A stretch of DNA of 64,000 bases from an uncultured Carboxylicivirga sp. (lineage in GTDB: Bacteria > Bacteroidota > Bacteroidia > Bacteroidales > Marinilabiliaceae). The translations under genes were made by a program, and so were the position numbers. Under the pieces are notes generated by a model. That model worked only from the letters and a program-made list of their open reading frames with translations. It made no database searches and was not told where the DNA came from. Location: positions 1,984,001 to 2,048,000 of the forward strand of contig NZ_OY764327.1 of the NCBI RefSeq assembly GCF_963668385.1, written 5' to 3'. The stretch's first letter is position 1. The number at the start of each line of letters is the position of its first letter. Below, piece after piece: positions 55,754 through 64,000 of this stretch.

Positions 55754-58700
55754 ATGAATTTAGCGGAATATACACTAAAGAATAGGGTGTTTGTATACTT
55801 TATTCTGGCATTGGTGTTGATCGGTGGTGTTGTTTCTTACTTTAAAGTAGGTAAGTTAGAAGATGCCGAGTTCACCATTAAAACAGCATTGGTTGTTACC
55901 CGGTATCCGGGAGCATCGCAATACGAAGTAGAGCAGGAAGTAACAGAGAAACTCGAACGCGCTGCTCAGCAAATGGATAATATCGATGAGATTTACTCTA
56001 GCTCTTATGCTGGTTTGTCCATCATTCAATTGGATTTAAAAGAATCCATGCGGGCTAATCAAATGCCTCAGGAATGGGATATTTTACGTAAGAAAATTAA
56101 TGATGCACGCGGCGAATTGCCAATGGGAGCCCAAGCTCCAATGGTTATCGACGATTTTGGCGATGTTTATGGAATGTTCTATGCCTTAACAGGCGATGGT
56201 TATACGCAGGATGAACTAAATGATTATGCCCGATTTATCAAACGTGAGTTATTAACCGTTAATCAGGTTGGTAAAATCATTTTGTTTGGTGATAGAATGG
56301 AATGTGTTGATTTGATTATTAACCACGAGAAACTATCTGAATTAGGAATCAATCCTGGAGTTATTATTCAAGCAATTAATAATCAGTCAAGTGTTGCGGC
56401 CAGTGGAACGATACAATTAGATGCATTAAATATTCGAGTGGCAGGTAATACAGCATTTCAAAGCATTGATGATATAAAAAATACCATCGTTCAGGTAGGT
56501 GATGTACAGTTCTATGTGAAGGATTTAGTGGAGGTTAAGAAATCCTACATCGAACCTGTTCAAAGCATGCAGCGATTCAATAATCAGCAATCGGTGGGTA
56601 TTGGTATTTCTACCATTAATGGTGGTAATGTACTTGAAATGGCTGAAGATATCAATGCCAAGTTGGAATTGGTTAAGGAACAACTTCCGGTTGGGTTGGA
56701 GCTTCATACTATTTATGATCAGGCACGTGAGGTTGAAAATGCAAACAATGTGTTTATTGTCAATCTTATTGAATCGATTGCAATTGTAATTATTATTCTT
56801 TTGGTATCGATGGGATTACGATCGGGTATCCTTATTAGTAGTGGATTGCTATTTGCCATTTTAGGAACCTTGGTGGCAATGAAGGCATTCAATATTTCTT
56901 TACACCGAACTTCGTTATCAGCTATTATTATTGCAATGGGTATGCTCGTTGATAATGCCATTGTGGTAACAGATGGTATTTTGGTGGCTTTGCAACGAGG
57001 GTTAAATCTTCGAAAGTCTATCATTAATGTGGGTAAAACAACGTCATGGCCGTTGCTGGGAGCGACGTTTATTGCTATTCTGGCTTTCTTACCAGTATTT
57101 TTAGCACCCAATAGTGCTGGAGAAATTAATGAGGATTTATTTAAGGTGCTTGCTATCTCTTTAGGTTTGAGTTGGATATTTGCTATGTCGCAAACGCCGT
57201 TAGTTTGCGAGCGATTTTTAAAACCTGGTAAGGAAGTAACCAATCCATATGGAGGAAAAGGGTATCGTATTTTTAAAAATGTATTAGAAACTATTCTAAA
57301 GTATCGGAAATTATCGTTGGGTGTTTTATTATTGATGTTAGTTGTATCAATCATTGCTTTTGGATTTACTAAAAAGGCATTTTTTATGCCATTGGAAAAA
57401 AACTATACCTTGGTTGATTATTGGTTGCCCGAAGGAAGTAATCTCTATAAAGTATCTGAAGATTTGTCAGAAATTGAAGCTTATCTATTAGATAGTGTTC
57501 CTCAGGTGAAAAATGTGAGTACAAGTATTGGGCAAACACCACCTCGATATATGTTGAGTGCACAAACGCAGAACTACAATTCAGGTTTTGGGCAACTAAT
57601 GATTGAAACGCATGAATTAGAAGAGGTTGCTGAAGTCAATGATGTCGTTCAAAATACCATTGCCCAAAAATATCCAAATGCACGATTGCGTATTAAAGGA
57701 TATATTGGTGGACCTCCGATTGAATACAAGGTTGAAGCTCGTTTTATTGGTCCCGATCCGGCTGTGTTAAGGGATTTAGCCGACCAGGCAGAAAAGATTT
57801 TTCATGATGAACCTATGTGTGGAGATGTCACTAATGATTGGCGTAATGAAGTTTTAGTTTGGGAGCCTCAGTATGCCGAGGCTAAAGCTGCACGAGCTGG
57901 AATTACACGCTCTGATTTGGGCGGAGCTATTTTAAGTGCGACCTCTGCCGGATTACCTATTGGTTTATATCGCGATAATGATGTGATGCGTCCAATTGTT
58001 CTTAAAACGGATGAGTCAGCTCAAAACAATTTGGAACGAATTGCCAATTCGATGGTATGGGGACGAAATAGCAATGAGCCAGTTCCTTTAAAAGATGTAG
58101 TTGATCATCCTATAAAAGTTGATTTTGAAAATAGTGTTATTCAGCGTTACAACCGACAAAGAGCTATTACTGTGCAATGCGATCCACTGGATCCGGATGT
58201 GAGTGGTAGTACGCTAATGTCGAAAGTAAGTGCAAAAATAGAGGCGATTCCATTGCCTACGGGTTATTCGTTTATGTGGGATGGAGAGTATAAACCTTCG
58301 ATGGAAGCCAACGAGGCAACTGGTACCTATATGCCTGTTGCCATGTTGTTGATTGTATTAATTGTAGTGATGCTGTTTAATAGTATTCGTCAGTCATTAA
58401 TTGTGATGGCAATTATACCTCTTTCGATTATTGGTGTATCTGTAGGTTTGTTTGTCACAGGTAAAGCATTTGGGTTTATGGCTATCACCGGATTTTTAGG
58501 TCTGATTGGTATGGTTCTGAAAAATGCCATTGTAATGATGGATGAAATCAATCTAAATCTGAATACAGAAAATAGCAGGCCATACGATGCTGTAGTAGAT
58601 GCAGCAATTAGTCGTATGCGTCCGGTATTGTTGGCCGCTTTAACTACCATCTTTGGTATGTTTCCGCTTATAACGGATGCAATGTATGGATCAATGGCGG

Positions 58701-58801
58701 TAACCATCATTTTTGGTCTACTGTTCGCCACATTCCTTACACTATTGGTATTGCCACTGTTGTATGTGTTGTTTTATAAAATCAAACCTGAAAACAATTA
58801 A
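55754..58801 (+). CDS. RND (HAE1-type) efflux pump permease
   Basis: 1015 aa, standard size, with twelve TMs and two large periplasmic loops. The TM4 motif is G-M-L-V-D-N-A-I-V-V: the first Asp of the AcrB D407-D408 pair is kept and the second is Asn. The Lys equivalent to AcrB K940 is present in G-M-V-L-K-N-A-I-V. The proton relay is therefore modified rather than absent, as in several AcrB relatives. It exports small molecules or lipids by proton antiport; the substrate is unknown. It is 5 nt upstream of the crotonase-like gene. Confidence 0.95.
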   Translation: MNLAEYTLKNRVFVYFILALVLIGGVVSYFKVGKLEDAEFTIKTALVVTRYPGASQYEVEQEVTEKLERAAQQMDNIDEIYSSSYAGLSIIQLDLKESMRANQMPQEWDILRKKINDARGELPMGAQAPMVIDDFGDVYGMFYALTGDGYTQDELNDYARFIKRELLTVNQVGKIILFGDRMECVDLIINHEKLSELGINPGVIIQAINNQSSVAASGTIQLDALNIRVAGNTAFQSIDDIKNTIVQVGDVQFYVKDLVEVKKSYIEPVQSMQRFNNQQSVGIGISTINGGNVLEMAEDINAKLELVKEQLPVGLELHTIYDQAREVENANNVFIVNLIESIAIVIIILLVSMGLRSGILISSGLLFAILGTLVAMKAFNISLHRTSLSAIIIAMGMLVDNAIVVTDGILVALQRGLNLRKSIINVGKTTSWPLLGATFIAILAFLPVFLAPNSAGEINEDLFKVLAISLGLSWIFAMSQTPLVCERFLKPGKEVTNPYGGKGYRIFKNVLETILKYRKLSLGVLLLMLVVSIIAFGFTKKAFFMPLEKNYTLVDYWLPEGSNLYKVSEDLSEIEAYLLDSVPQVKNVSTSIGQTPPRYMLSAQTQNYNSGFGQLMIETHELEEVAEVNDVVQNTIAQKYPNARLRIKGYIGGPPIEYKVEARFIGPDPAVLRDLADQAEKIFHDEPMCGDVTNDWRNEVLVWEPQYAEAKAARAGITRSDLGGAILSATSAGLPIGLYRDNDVMRPIVLKTDESAQNNLERIANSMVWGRNSNEPVPLKDVVDHPIKVDFENSVIQRYNRQRAITVQCDPLDPDVSGSTLMSKVSAKIEAIPLPTGYSFMWDGEYKPSMEANEATGTYMPVAMLLIVLIVVMLFNSIRQSLIVMAIIPLSIIGVSVGLFVTGKAFGFMAITGFLGLIGMVLKNAIVMMDEINLNLNTENSRPYDAVVDAAISRMRPVLLAALTTIFGMFPLITDAMYGSMAVTIIFGLLFATFLTLLVLPLLYVLFYKIKPENN

Positions 58802-58806
58802 TAGTC

Positions 58807-59586
58807 ATGACTCAATTAATAAATAATCCATATTGTCAATCGGAACAAAAAGGTAGCATTCTTTTTTTGCGATTGAATTATTGTCTTTTTCTCGAGAGCA
58901 AAACTTATGAGTATCGCGATGAACTGATCGATATGCTTGATAAAGTATCCAAAGATGAGACGGTTAAGTCAGTTGTGATTAGTAATGATCATCCTGATTT
59001 TTCTTTGGAGAATTATCAACAGTTATGGCATTCATTTTTTCAGGATAAAAACTATGAAGAAAAAGTTTTGCGAAGCTTTAGGGTTTTCGACTTGTTGGTG
59101 TTGAAGTTATTTGCTTTGAAAAAAGTGGTTGTTTCGATGTTGGTAAAACCAATGAATGCTTTTCTTTTCAATTTTAGTTTTATTGCTGATTTAAGAATTG
59201 TATCCAAAGATTTTTATCTCGACAATAACAATGTTGATATGGTGAATATTCCCAAGGGAAGTACAATGTATAAGCAGTTTATAAATGCAACTATTAATCC
59301 AATTAATGTTTATTTTCTTTCGGACAAGATTTTTCCTGATGTTTTATCGAAGCATAATATGGTAGATCGTGTGTTTAATCCTGAGGAGTTAAATGAACGT
59401 ACTGAGTCATTGGTGCAGCGTTTCGACAATGTACACTATGCTGAAATTGAAGCAGCTAAAATGACAAAGTCGGCTGACAATCAGGAAGGATTTGAAAATT
59501 TGTTACAGCAGGAAAATACTTTTCTGTTATCGTGCATTAGAGAAAAATATAACGAGTCGTCTCAGAAAATTCAACGTTTCCAATAA
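58807..59586 (+). CDS. Degenerate crotonase (enoyl-CoA hydratase/isomerase)-like protein
   Basis: 259 aa. The order of elements matches the crotonase fold: K-S-V-V-I-S-N-D-H-P-D-F-S (strand before the CoA/oxyanion region), K-K-V-V-V-S-M-L-V-K-P-M-N-A-F with A-D-L-R-I-V-S-K-D-F-Y-L-D (second oxyanion strand and helix), and V-D-R-V-F-N-P-E-E-L. The usual Gly-rich oxyanion residues (A-G-A-D/G-G-G) are replaced, so catalysis is doubtful. It lies between the pump and the outer-membrane channel genes with gaps of 5 and 13 nt, so it is surely co-transcribed. It may act as a cytosolic accessory or CoA/lipid-binding factor (inference). Confidence 0.6.
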   Translation: MTQLINNPYCQSEQKGSILFLRLNYCLFLESKTYEYRDELIDMLDKVSKDETVKSVVISNDHPDFSLENYQQLWHSFFQDKNYEEKVLRSFRVFDLLVLKLFALKKVVVSMLVKPMNAFLFNFSFIADLRIVSKDFYLDNNNVDMVNIPKGSTMYKQFINATINPINVYFLSDKIFPDVLSKHNMVDRVFNPEELNERTESLVQRFDNVHYAEIEAAKMTKSADNQEGFENLLQQENTFLLSCIREKYNESSQKIQRFQ

Positions 59587-59599
59587 ATTAAAAATCATA

Positions 59600-60937
59600 A
59601 TGTTAAAATATAGTTTCACAATAGTTTTCTGTTTCATTGCCTATGTGGCAATGGGGCAGGAAGTACTAACGCTCGATAGTTGTCGACACAAAGCTTTGGA
59701 GCATAGCCAGAACGTGAAGACTGCCGAAGCGGATTACTCCATAAGTAAAGCTTCGTATAAGCTAAGTAAATTAGGGCGTTTACCGCAGTTCGATTTTTCG
59801 GCTACCTATAATTATATGAATAAACCTCAGATAATGGAGATTCCAGGTTTTGAGTTGCCAACAATCACAGGGCTGCCTAGTGGAGTTTATTATCCCGGAG
59901 GAGTTAATAACCTTACCTATCACAACAATTATAGTGGAGGGGTTGACTTAAGTTTACCTCTTTATATGGGAGGTAAATTAAGGCATTACGTTAAAATGTC
60001 GGAGTATGGAGTTGGTATGGCAGAGCATAATCTTACCAATACAAAAGAAAATCTTATTCTTCAGGTTGATCAGCAATACTGGGGATTGGTTTCTTTAAAA
60101 GAGAATCTGAACGTGCTTAAAAAATCAGTAAAACTACTCGAAGGAGTTGTCAATCAAACTCAGAATTGGGCTGATGTTGGTTTATTAACAGGTAATGAAG
60201 TATTAAAGGTAAAGGTCGAACTAAATAATGCAAAACTTGCAGCTATTAACCTTGCAAATAATATATCGTTGGCAAAAATGGCTTTGAATCAAACAATGGG
60301 TAATAGTATTTTGGATGATATTATTGTAGCAGATTCTGTTGTGATTGCTAGTAATATGCCGGTAATGGTTGCTGATATTGAAAGAAAGGCTGAAGAGCGT
60401 CATGAACTACAGATTCTTGCCAATCAGGTAAATATAACAGAAGAAGATCGTAAAGCGGTTCGTTCAGATTATTTACCACAATTAGTTTCTTTTGCAAATT
60501 ATGGATTTCAAAATCCAAATCATAAGGCACAAGACGAAACAGAAATGGCTTTGGTAGCCGGTGTAAGTGTTTCAATACCTGTTTTTCATTGGGGAGAACG
60601 TCATGTGAAAATGCAAATGAAAAATATGGAAAGTCAGAAGGCTCAGTTAAATTATGATAAAGCAAAAGATGGATTGATTCTCGAAATTCAGCAAAGCGTT
60701 TATCAAGTGAATGAGTCTTTGGTGAAGATAACTTTTACTGAGGAGTCACTAGAGCAAGCTGACGAAAATTTACATATGGAGCTAAACAGATTGAATGAAG
60801 GTGTTGTTACTACAACTGATGTATTAGATGCGCAGGTGCAGTGGCAAAGGGCTTATGCCGATTTTATTGACTCTAAAGTTAATTACAAAGTAAATCTCCT
60901 TAATTATAAAAAGGTAATGGGGAGTCTTAATTATTAG
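59600..60937 (+). CDS. TolC-family outer membrane efflux protein
   Basis: 445 aa from ATG 59600, which gives a proper signal peptide (MLKYSFTIVFCFIAYVAMG). A longer frame to 59492 would lie inside the preceding gene. Two OEP repeats of long helices are present (~30-230 and ~245-440), with L-T-L-D-S-C-R-H-K-A-L at the mature N-terminus and the end repeat L-N-E-G-V-V-T-T-T-D-V-L-D-A-Q. It forms the exit duct for the RND pump and might also serve the ABC export array, which has no channel of its own. Confidence 0.92.
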   Translation: MLKYSFTIVFCFIAYVAMGQEVLTLDSCRHKALEHSQNVKTAEADYSISKASYKLSKLGRLPQFDFSATYNYMNKPQIMEIPGFELPTITGLPSGVYYPGGVNNLTYHNNYSGGVDLSLPLYMGGKLRHYVKMSEYGVGMAEHNLTNTKENLILQVDQQYWGLVSLKENLNVLKKSVKLLEGVVNQTQNWADVGLLTGNEVLKVKVELNNAKLAAINLANNISLAKMALNQTMGNSILDDIIVADSVVIASNMPVMVADIERKAEERHELQILANQVNITEEDRKAVRSDYLPQLVSFANYGFQNPNHKAQDETEMALVAGVSVSIPVFHWGERHVKMQMKNMESQKAQLNYDKAKDGLILEIQQSVYQVNESLVKITFTEESLEQADENLHMELNRLNEGVVTTTDVLDAQVQWQRAYADFIDSKVNYKVNLLNYKKVMGSLNY

Positions 60938-61557
60938 TTTTGATTGACTTAATGATAATCCATTATTTTTGACGTATTAAACACCCGAAAATCTGTTTTA
61001 CAACATTTTTTGTCTTCTTAATGCGTTTTTTACTTCCGAAATAATGGATTAATCTATACATTGTGATGCGTTTTTCAAGAAGTGTTAATGAATAATTTCT
61101 TTAATTGGCATGAAAAATGAAAGACCAGATATACCCGATGTCATATCCAAATCTTAAAAAAATCATTTAGCGAATTAATACAGTTTAAACTTTATAGTAT
61201 CATGCAAACACAGCTTCATCGTTTTATTTATAAGATATATTATCTTAGGAATCCATACATTAAAGCTGAAGCCTGTTAAAACTAAGATAAAGTTTGAATA
61301 GTAATGATTAAAAAGAGGAAGATAAATCTACAGAAAGACATTTTAGGAAAACATCAAATGTTATTTAATTCCGCGTTTCGATGGAGCATTATAAATGCTT
61401 ATCGTCTTTCTTGTTATTGTATTATTTTTAAAGTGATATATTGGTGTAATTAATTAGTGTTTAAGTGCTTGGTAGGTTGTTTTTTGAATAGAATAACTCT
61501 TAAGATGTAGATAATAAGGAGTTAGTTTTATAAACAACTGCTTTTAAAATATAAATT
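60938..61557 (+). other. 620-bp intergenic region before the V-ATPase genes
   Basis: It is AT-rich with frequent stops in all frames and has no gene I can support. The V-ATPase E-subunit and DUF2764-type genes that usually precede subunit A in Bacteroidota are not here. No clear terminator for the RND operon and no unambiguous -33/-7 promoter is seen. Confidence 0.6.
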
Positions 61558-63333
61558 ATGAAGGATATCAATCAAAAGAGGACAGGAACTCTTATTTCCA
61601 TCCAGGATTCGTTGGTGAAAGCCCGATTCTTCGACGATGTGATAATGGGGGAGACTGCAGAGATTGCCGTCGATGGGAAATTTCTCCAGGCGGAGGTTTT
61701 GCAGATTCAACCTGATCCGAAAAATGCCGACGCAGGTATTGTTGAAATGCAGGTTTTTGAAGACTTAACCGGTGCCAGAATTGGTGATGAAGTGGTGTTT
61801 AAAGGTACTCCTTTATCAGTATTATTAGGTCCCGGACTTTTAACCAGTGTGTGGGATGGACTTCAAAACCCCTTGTATAAATTAAGTGAAGAAGATGCTT
61901 ATTTAAAGCCGGGGATGAATGCTCCTGCTTTGGATGAGACTACTTTATGGGATTTTACACCAAGTGTAAAAGTTGGCGATTCTGTTTCTGGTGGCGATGT
62001 CATCGGATCTGTTCCTGAAGGAAAAGTGGATCATAAAATATTAGTACCTTTTAGTTTTGGTGTTTGTAAAGTAGAAAGTATTATCGAAAAAAGCTCGGTA
62101 AATATCACTCAGCAAGTAGCGGTTGTAACCGACGCACACGGTAATAAACACGAGTTAAAGTTGGCGTTTCGCCAGCCTGTAAAAGCACCTATTCCTTTTA
62201 AAGAACGTGCTATTCCTACAAAACCTATTTCTACAGGTACACGTGTAATTGATTTATTAGCTCCCGTTGGATATGGAGGAACTGTTGGTAACCCAGGTCC
62301 TTTCGGTGCAGGTAAAACAGTATTGCAGCATTCGCTTTGTAAATATGCAGTAGCCGACATTATTATTATGGCTGCCTGTGGAGAACGTGCGGGTGAAGCT
62401 GTTGAGGTATTTAAAGAATTTGCTGAGTTGGAAGATCCAACAACAGGAGAGTCTTTAATGAATCGTATGTGTATTTTTGGTAATACCAGTTCGATGCCGG
62501 TAGCAGCTCGTGAGGCTTCAGTATTTATCGCATTAACAGTGGGTGAATATTACCGTTATCAGGGTAAAAAAGTAGTAATGTTAGCTGATTCAACATCTCG
62601 TTGGGCTCAGGCATTACGCGAACGTAGTGGTCGCCAGGGGGATATTCCTGGACCAGAGGCTTTTCCAATGGATATACCGGATCAGATTAAAGGTATGTAT
62701 CAGCGTGCCGGTGATGATTTAGGTACTCAAGGTTCATTAACTTTTATTGGTACAGTATCGCCTGCTGGTGGTAACTTCCAGGAGCCGGTTACACAGGCTA
62801 CAATGGATGCAACAGGTGGTTTCTGGGGACTTTCACAGGATCGTGCCGATGCTAAAAAATATCCTGCCATCGATCCTTTGGTGTATACAACTTCGGTTTA
62901 TAACGGATTTGTTTCATGGAAAGATCGCCAGAACATGATTAGTGCATTAAGAACAGCAAACGATATTGATCAAACCATTAGTACCATTGGTTTGAAAAAA
63001 GTACCTGTTTCAAATTATATACAATTTCAAAAAGGTCAAACCATCGACTTTTGTGTGATGCAGCAAGATGCATTTGATAAAGTTGATGCTTGTACTCGTC
63101 CGGAACGCTTGGAAGTAATCAACAAAGCAGTTCAGAATTTAATTAGTAGCAGCATTGAATTTCAAGCTGGCGAAATGGATGATGAACAATTAAAAGAGTC
63201 AATCAAACAGAAGTTTGATGAGCTGCGTCAATGGTGGAAAGATTGGAACTATTCGGCTACAACCGAAGAGCAATTAGCTCAATTACCAGATGCAGTTAAT
63301 AAATTTATTTTACAGGAGGAATACGCCGTATGA
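61558..63333 (+). CDS. atpA: V-type ATP synthase catalytic subunit A
   Basis: 591 aa, normal for the family. The N-terminal beta-barrel (~10-75) is followed by the A-specific insertion (~115-205) with G-V-P-E/G-S-V-P-E-G, then the nucleotide-binding domain with P-loop G-P-F-G-A-G-K-T at residues 247-254, G-E-R-A-G-E and S-T-S-R-W-A-Q-A-L-R. It forms the catalytic head with subunit B, hydrolysing or making ATP coupled to H+ or Na+ transport. Its stop overlaps the B-subunit start (ATGA). Confidence 0.96.
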   Translation: MKDINQKRTGTLISIQDSLVKARFFDDVIMGETAEIAVDGKFLQAEVLQIQPDPKNADAGIVEMQVFEDLTGARIGDEVVFKGTPLSVLLGPGLLTSVWDGLQNPLYKLSEEDAYLKPGMNAPALDETTLWDFTPSVKVGDSVSGGDVIGSVPEGKVDHKILVPFSFGVCKVESIIEKSSVNITQQVAVVTDAHGNKHELKLAFRQPVKAPIPFKERAIPTKPISTGTRVIDLLAPVGYGGTVGNPGPFGAGKTVLQHSLCKYAVADIIIMAACGERAGEAVEVFKEFAELEDPTTGESLMNRMCIFGNTSSMPVAAREASVFIALTVGEYYRYQGKKVVMLADSTSRWAQALRERSGRQGDIPGPEAFPMDIPDQIKGMYQRAGDDLGTQGSLTFIGTVSPAGGNFQEPVTQATMDATGGFWGLSQDRADAKKYPAIDPLVYTTSVYNGFVSWKDRQNMISALRTANDIDQTISTIGLKKVPVSNYIQFQKGQTIDFCVMQQDAFDKVDACTRPERLEVINKAVQNLISSSIEFQAGEMDDEQLKESIKQKFDELRQWWKDWNYSATTEEQLAQLPDAVNKFILQEEYAV

Positions 63334-64000
63334 TAAGAAAAGAAATTAATAAGATAAGCGAAGTAGGAAAGGCTCTTATTTCTGTTGAGGGTAATCCTGG
63401 AGTAGCTCTGAATCATGTGGTTGAATTGTTAGAAGCCGATTCGGGACAAAGCTTATCATTTGCTAAAGCCATTAATATTACAGAAGATTCAACTCGATTT
63501 CAGGTATTTAATGGTACTACGGGTTTAAGTACGCGAACTAAAATTCGCATGCACGAGATTCCTCTTACGGCTGGTTTTTCAAATAAAATGTTAGGACGTA
63601 GTTTCGACGGTTCTGGTGAAGTCGCCGATGGTGGACCAGAAGTAATCTTCGAAAAACAAGTATCAACTCGTTTGGATACTTTGAATCCTACTGTTCGTAA
63701 CGTACCAAAACAAGCTTTGTGGACAGGTATTCCAATGATTGATGTTTTCAATACATTGGTAAAATCGCAAAAGATTCCAATTTTTGCAGGTCCTACAGAG
63801 CCATATAACCGCTTATTGTCGCAAATTGCACAAGGAGCTCAAGCTGATGTTATCATCTTCGCCGGTATTGGTTTGAAGTTTGATGAGTATCAGTATTTTA
63901 AAGAACAATTATCTCAATCAGGTAACATCGATAAAACCATCATGTTTACTCACCTTGCTGGTGATTCGCAGATTAAAGGATTGATGTTGCCGGATGTTGC
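63330..64000 (+). CDS. atpB: V-type ATP synthase subunit B, truncated by window edge
   Basis: 223 complete codons from ATG 63330 to the edge. The N-terminal barrel is followed by L-G-R-S-F-D-G-S-G, W-T-G-I-P-M-I-D-V-F-N and P-I-F-A-G-P-T-E-P-Y-N, the degenerate P-loop of the non-catalytic subunit. A strong AGGAGG (63314-63319), rare in this window, lies 10 nt before the start inside the atpA end. Translation is also coupled through the ATGA overlap. Confidence 0.96.
   Translation, partial: MIRKEINKISEVGKALISVEGNPGVALNHVVELLEADSGQSLSFAKAINITEDSTRFQVFNGTTGLSTRTKIRMHEIPLTAGFSNKMLGRSFDGSGEVADGGPEVIFEKQVSTRLDTLNPTVRNVPKQALWTGIPMIDVFNTLVKSQKIPIFAGPTEPYNRLLSQIAQGAQADVIIFAGIGLKFDEYQYFKEQLSQSGNIDKTIMFTHLAGDSQIKGLMLPDV

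Noticed and set aside
56719-57354. 211-aa minus-strand frame inside the RND pump gene
   Set aside because: It is the antisense shadow of conserved membrane-segment codons of the pump; no independent gene evidence.
59492-59599. Longer N-terminus for the TolC-type protein
   Set aside because: It would overlap the crotonase-like gene and bury the signal peptide that begins at 59600.

Overview
The window is low-GC chromosomal DNA of a Bacteroidota bacterium, most likely from the Marinilabiliales/Bacteroidales side of the phylum. The assignment rests on gene content and style: arrays of two-module MacB/FtsX-type permeases ending in N-P-V-E-A-L-R-Y-E, beta-propeller sensor kinases with a Y_Y_Y domain, a DUF3810 protein, a long HU-like protein, a V-type ATPase, A-rich translation starts with few Shine-Dalgarno sequences, and matches to the Bacteroidota -33/-7 promoter (TAnnTTTG). 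It is inferred from content, not from a database search. No rRNA, tRNA, insertion sequence with a transposase, or CRISPR array was found.

Layout. 1-4841 (minus): a large propeller sensor kinase cut by the left edge and a secreted GH20 hexosaminidase. 4842-6816: a repeat-rich intergenic region and a CstA-type transporter (plus). 7062-9747 (minus): an NtrB/NtrC-like kinase and sigma-54 activator. 10092-38113 (plus): a 28-kb export locus with one HlyD/MacA-type adaptor, ten full-length two-module permeases, two ABC ATPases, a GxxExxY protein and a small secreted protein. 38114-40586: a gene-poor stretch with an HU-like gene, hairpin elements and a three-unit 247-bp tandem repeat. 40587-44356 (plus): a DUF3810 membrane metalloprotease-like protein, a DUF4412-like secreted protein, small membrane proteins and an ECF sigma factor. 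44488-48391 (minus): selD-mnmH, guaC and a nitroreductase. 48522-53808: a complete propeller sensor kinase, an Lrp/AsnC regulator and a divergent Cys/Met-metabolism PLP enzyme. 53987-60937 (plus): a TetR-controlled RND efflux operon with an unexpected crotonase-like gene and a TolC-type protein. 61558-64000 (plus): V-ATPase subunits A and B (B cut by the right edge).

How the parts fit together. The strongest candidate for an undescribed system is the permease array and its control. The NtrC-like activator is divergent from the array. Two promoter regions, one before the adaptor gene and one before the second permease block, carry the same 41-bp two-site upstream element with a perfect TGTTGGA-N3-TCCAACA palindrome. 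In both, the palindrome lies exactly 76 bp from the same GG-N11-GC promoter-like box. The two blocks therefore look like one regulon of the neighbouring two-component system. Permease C-terminal ends have been homogenised at nucleotide level while the rest of each protein has diverged, which looks like a family kept interchangeable at one end and varied at the other. A second notable item is a roughly 130-nt hairpin element present twice (4875-5004 and 38484-38608), with a nearly invariant apex and a stem whose sequence differs but whose pairing is kept. In the RND operon, a 31-bp motif is repeated with identical spacing before the tetR gene and before the adaptor gene, a likely TetR operator.
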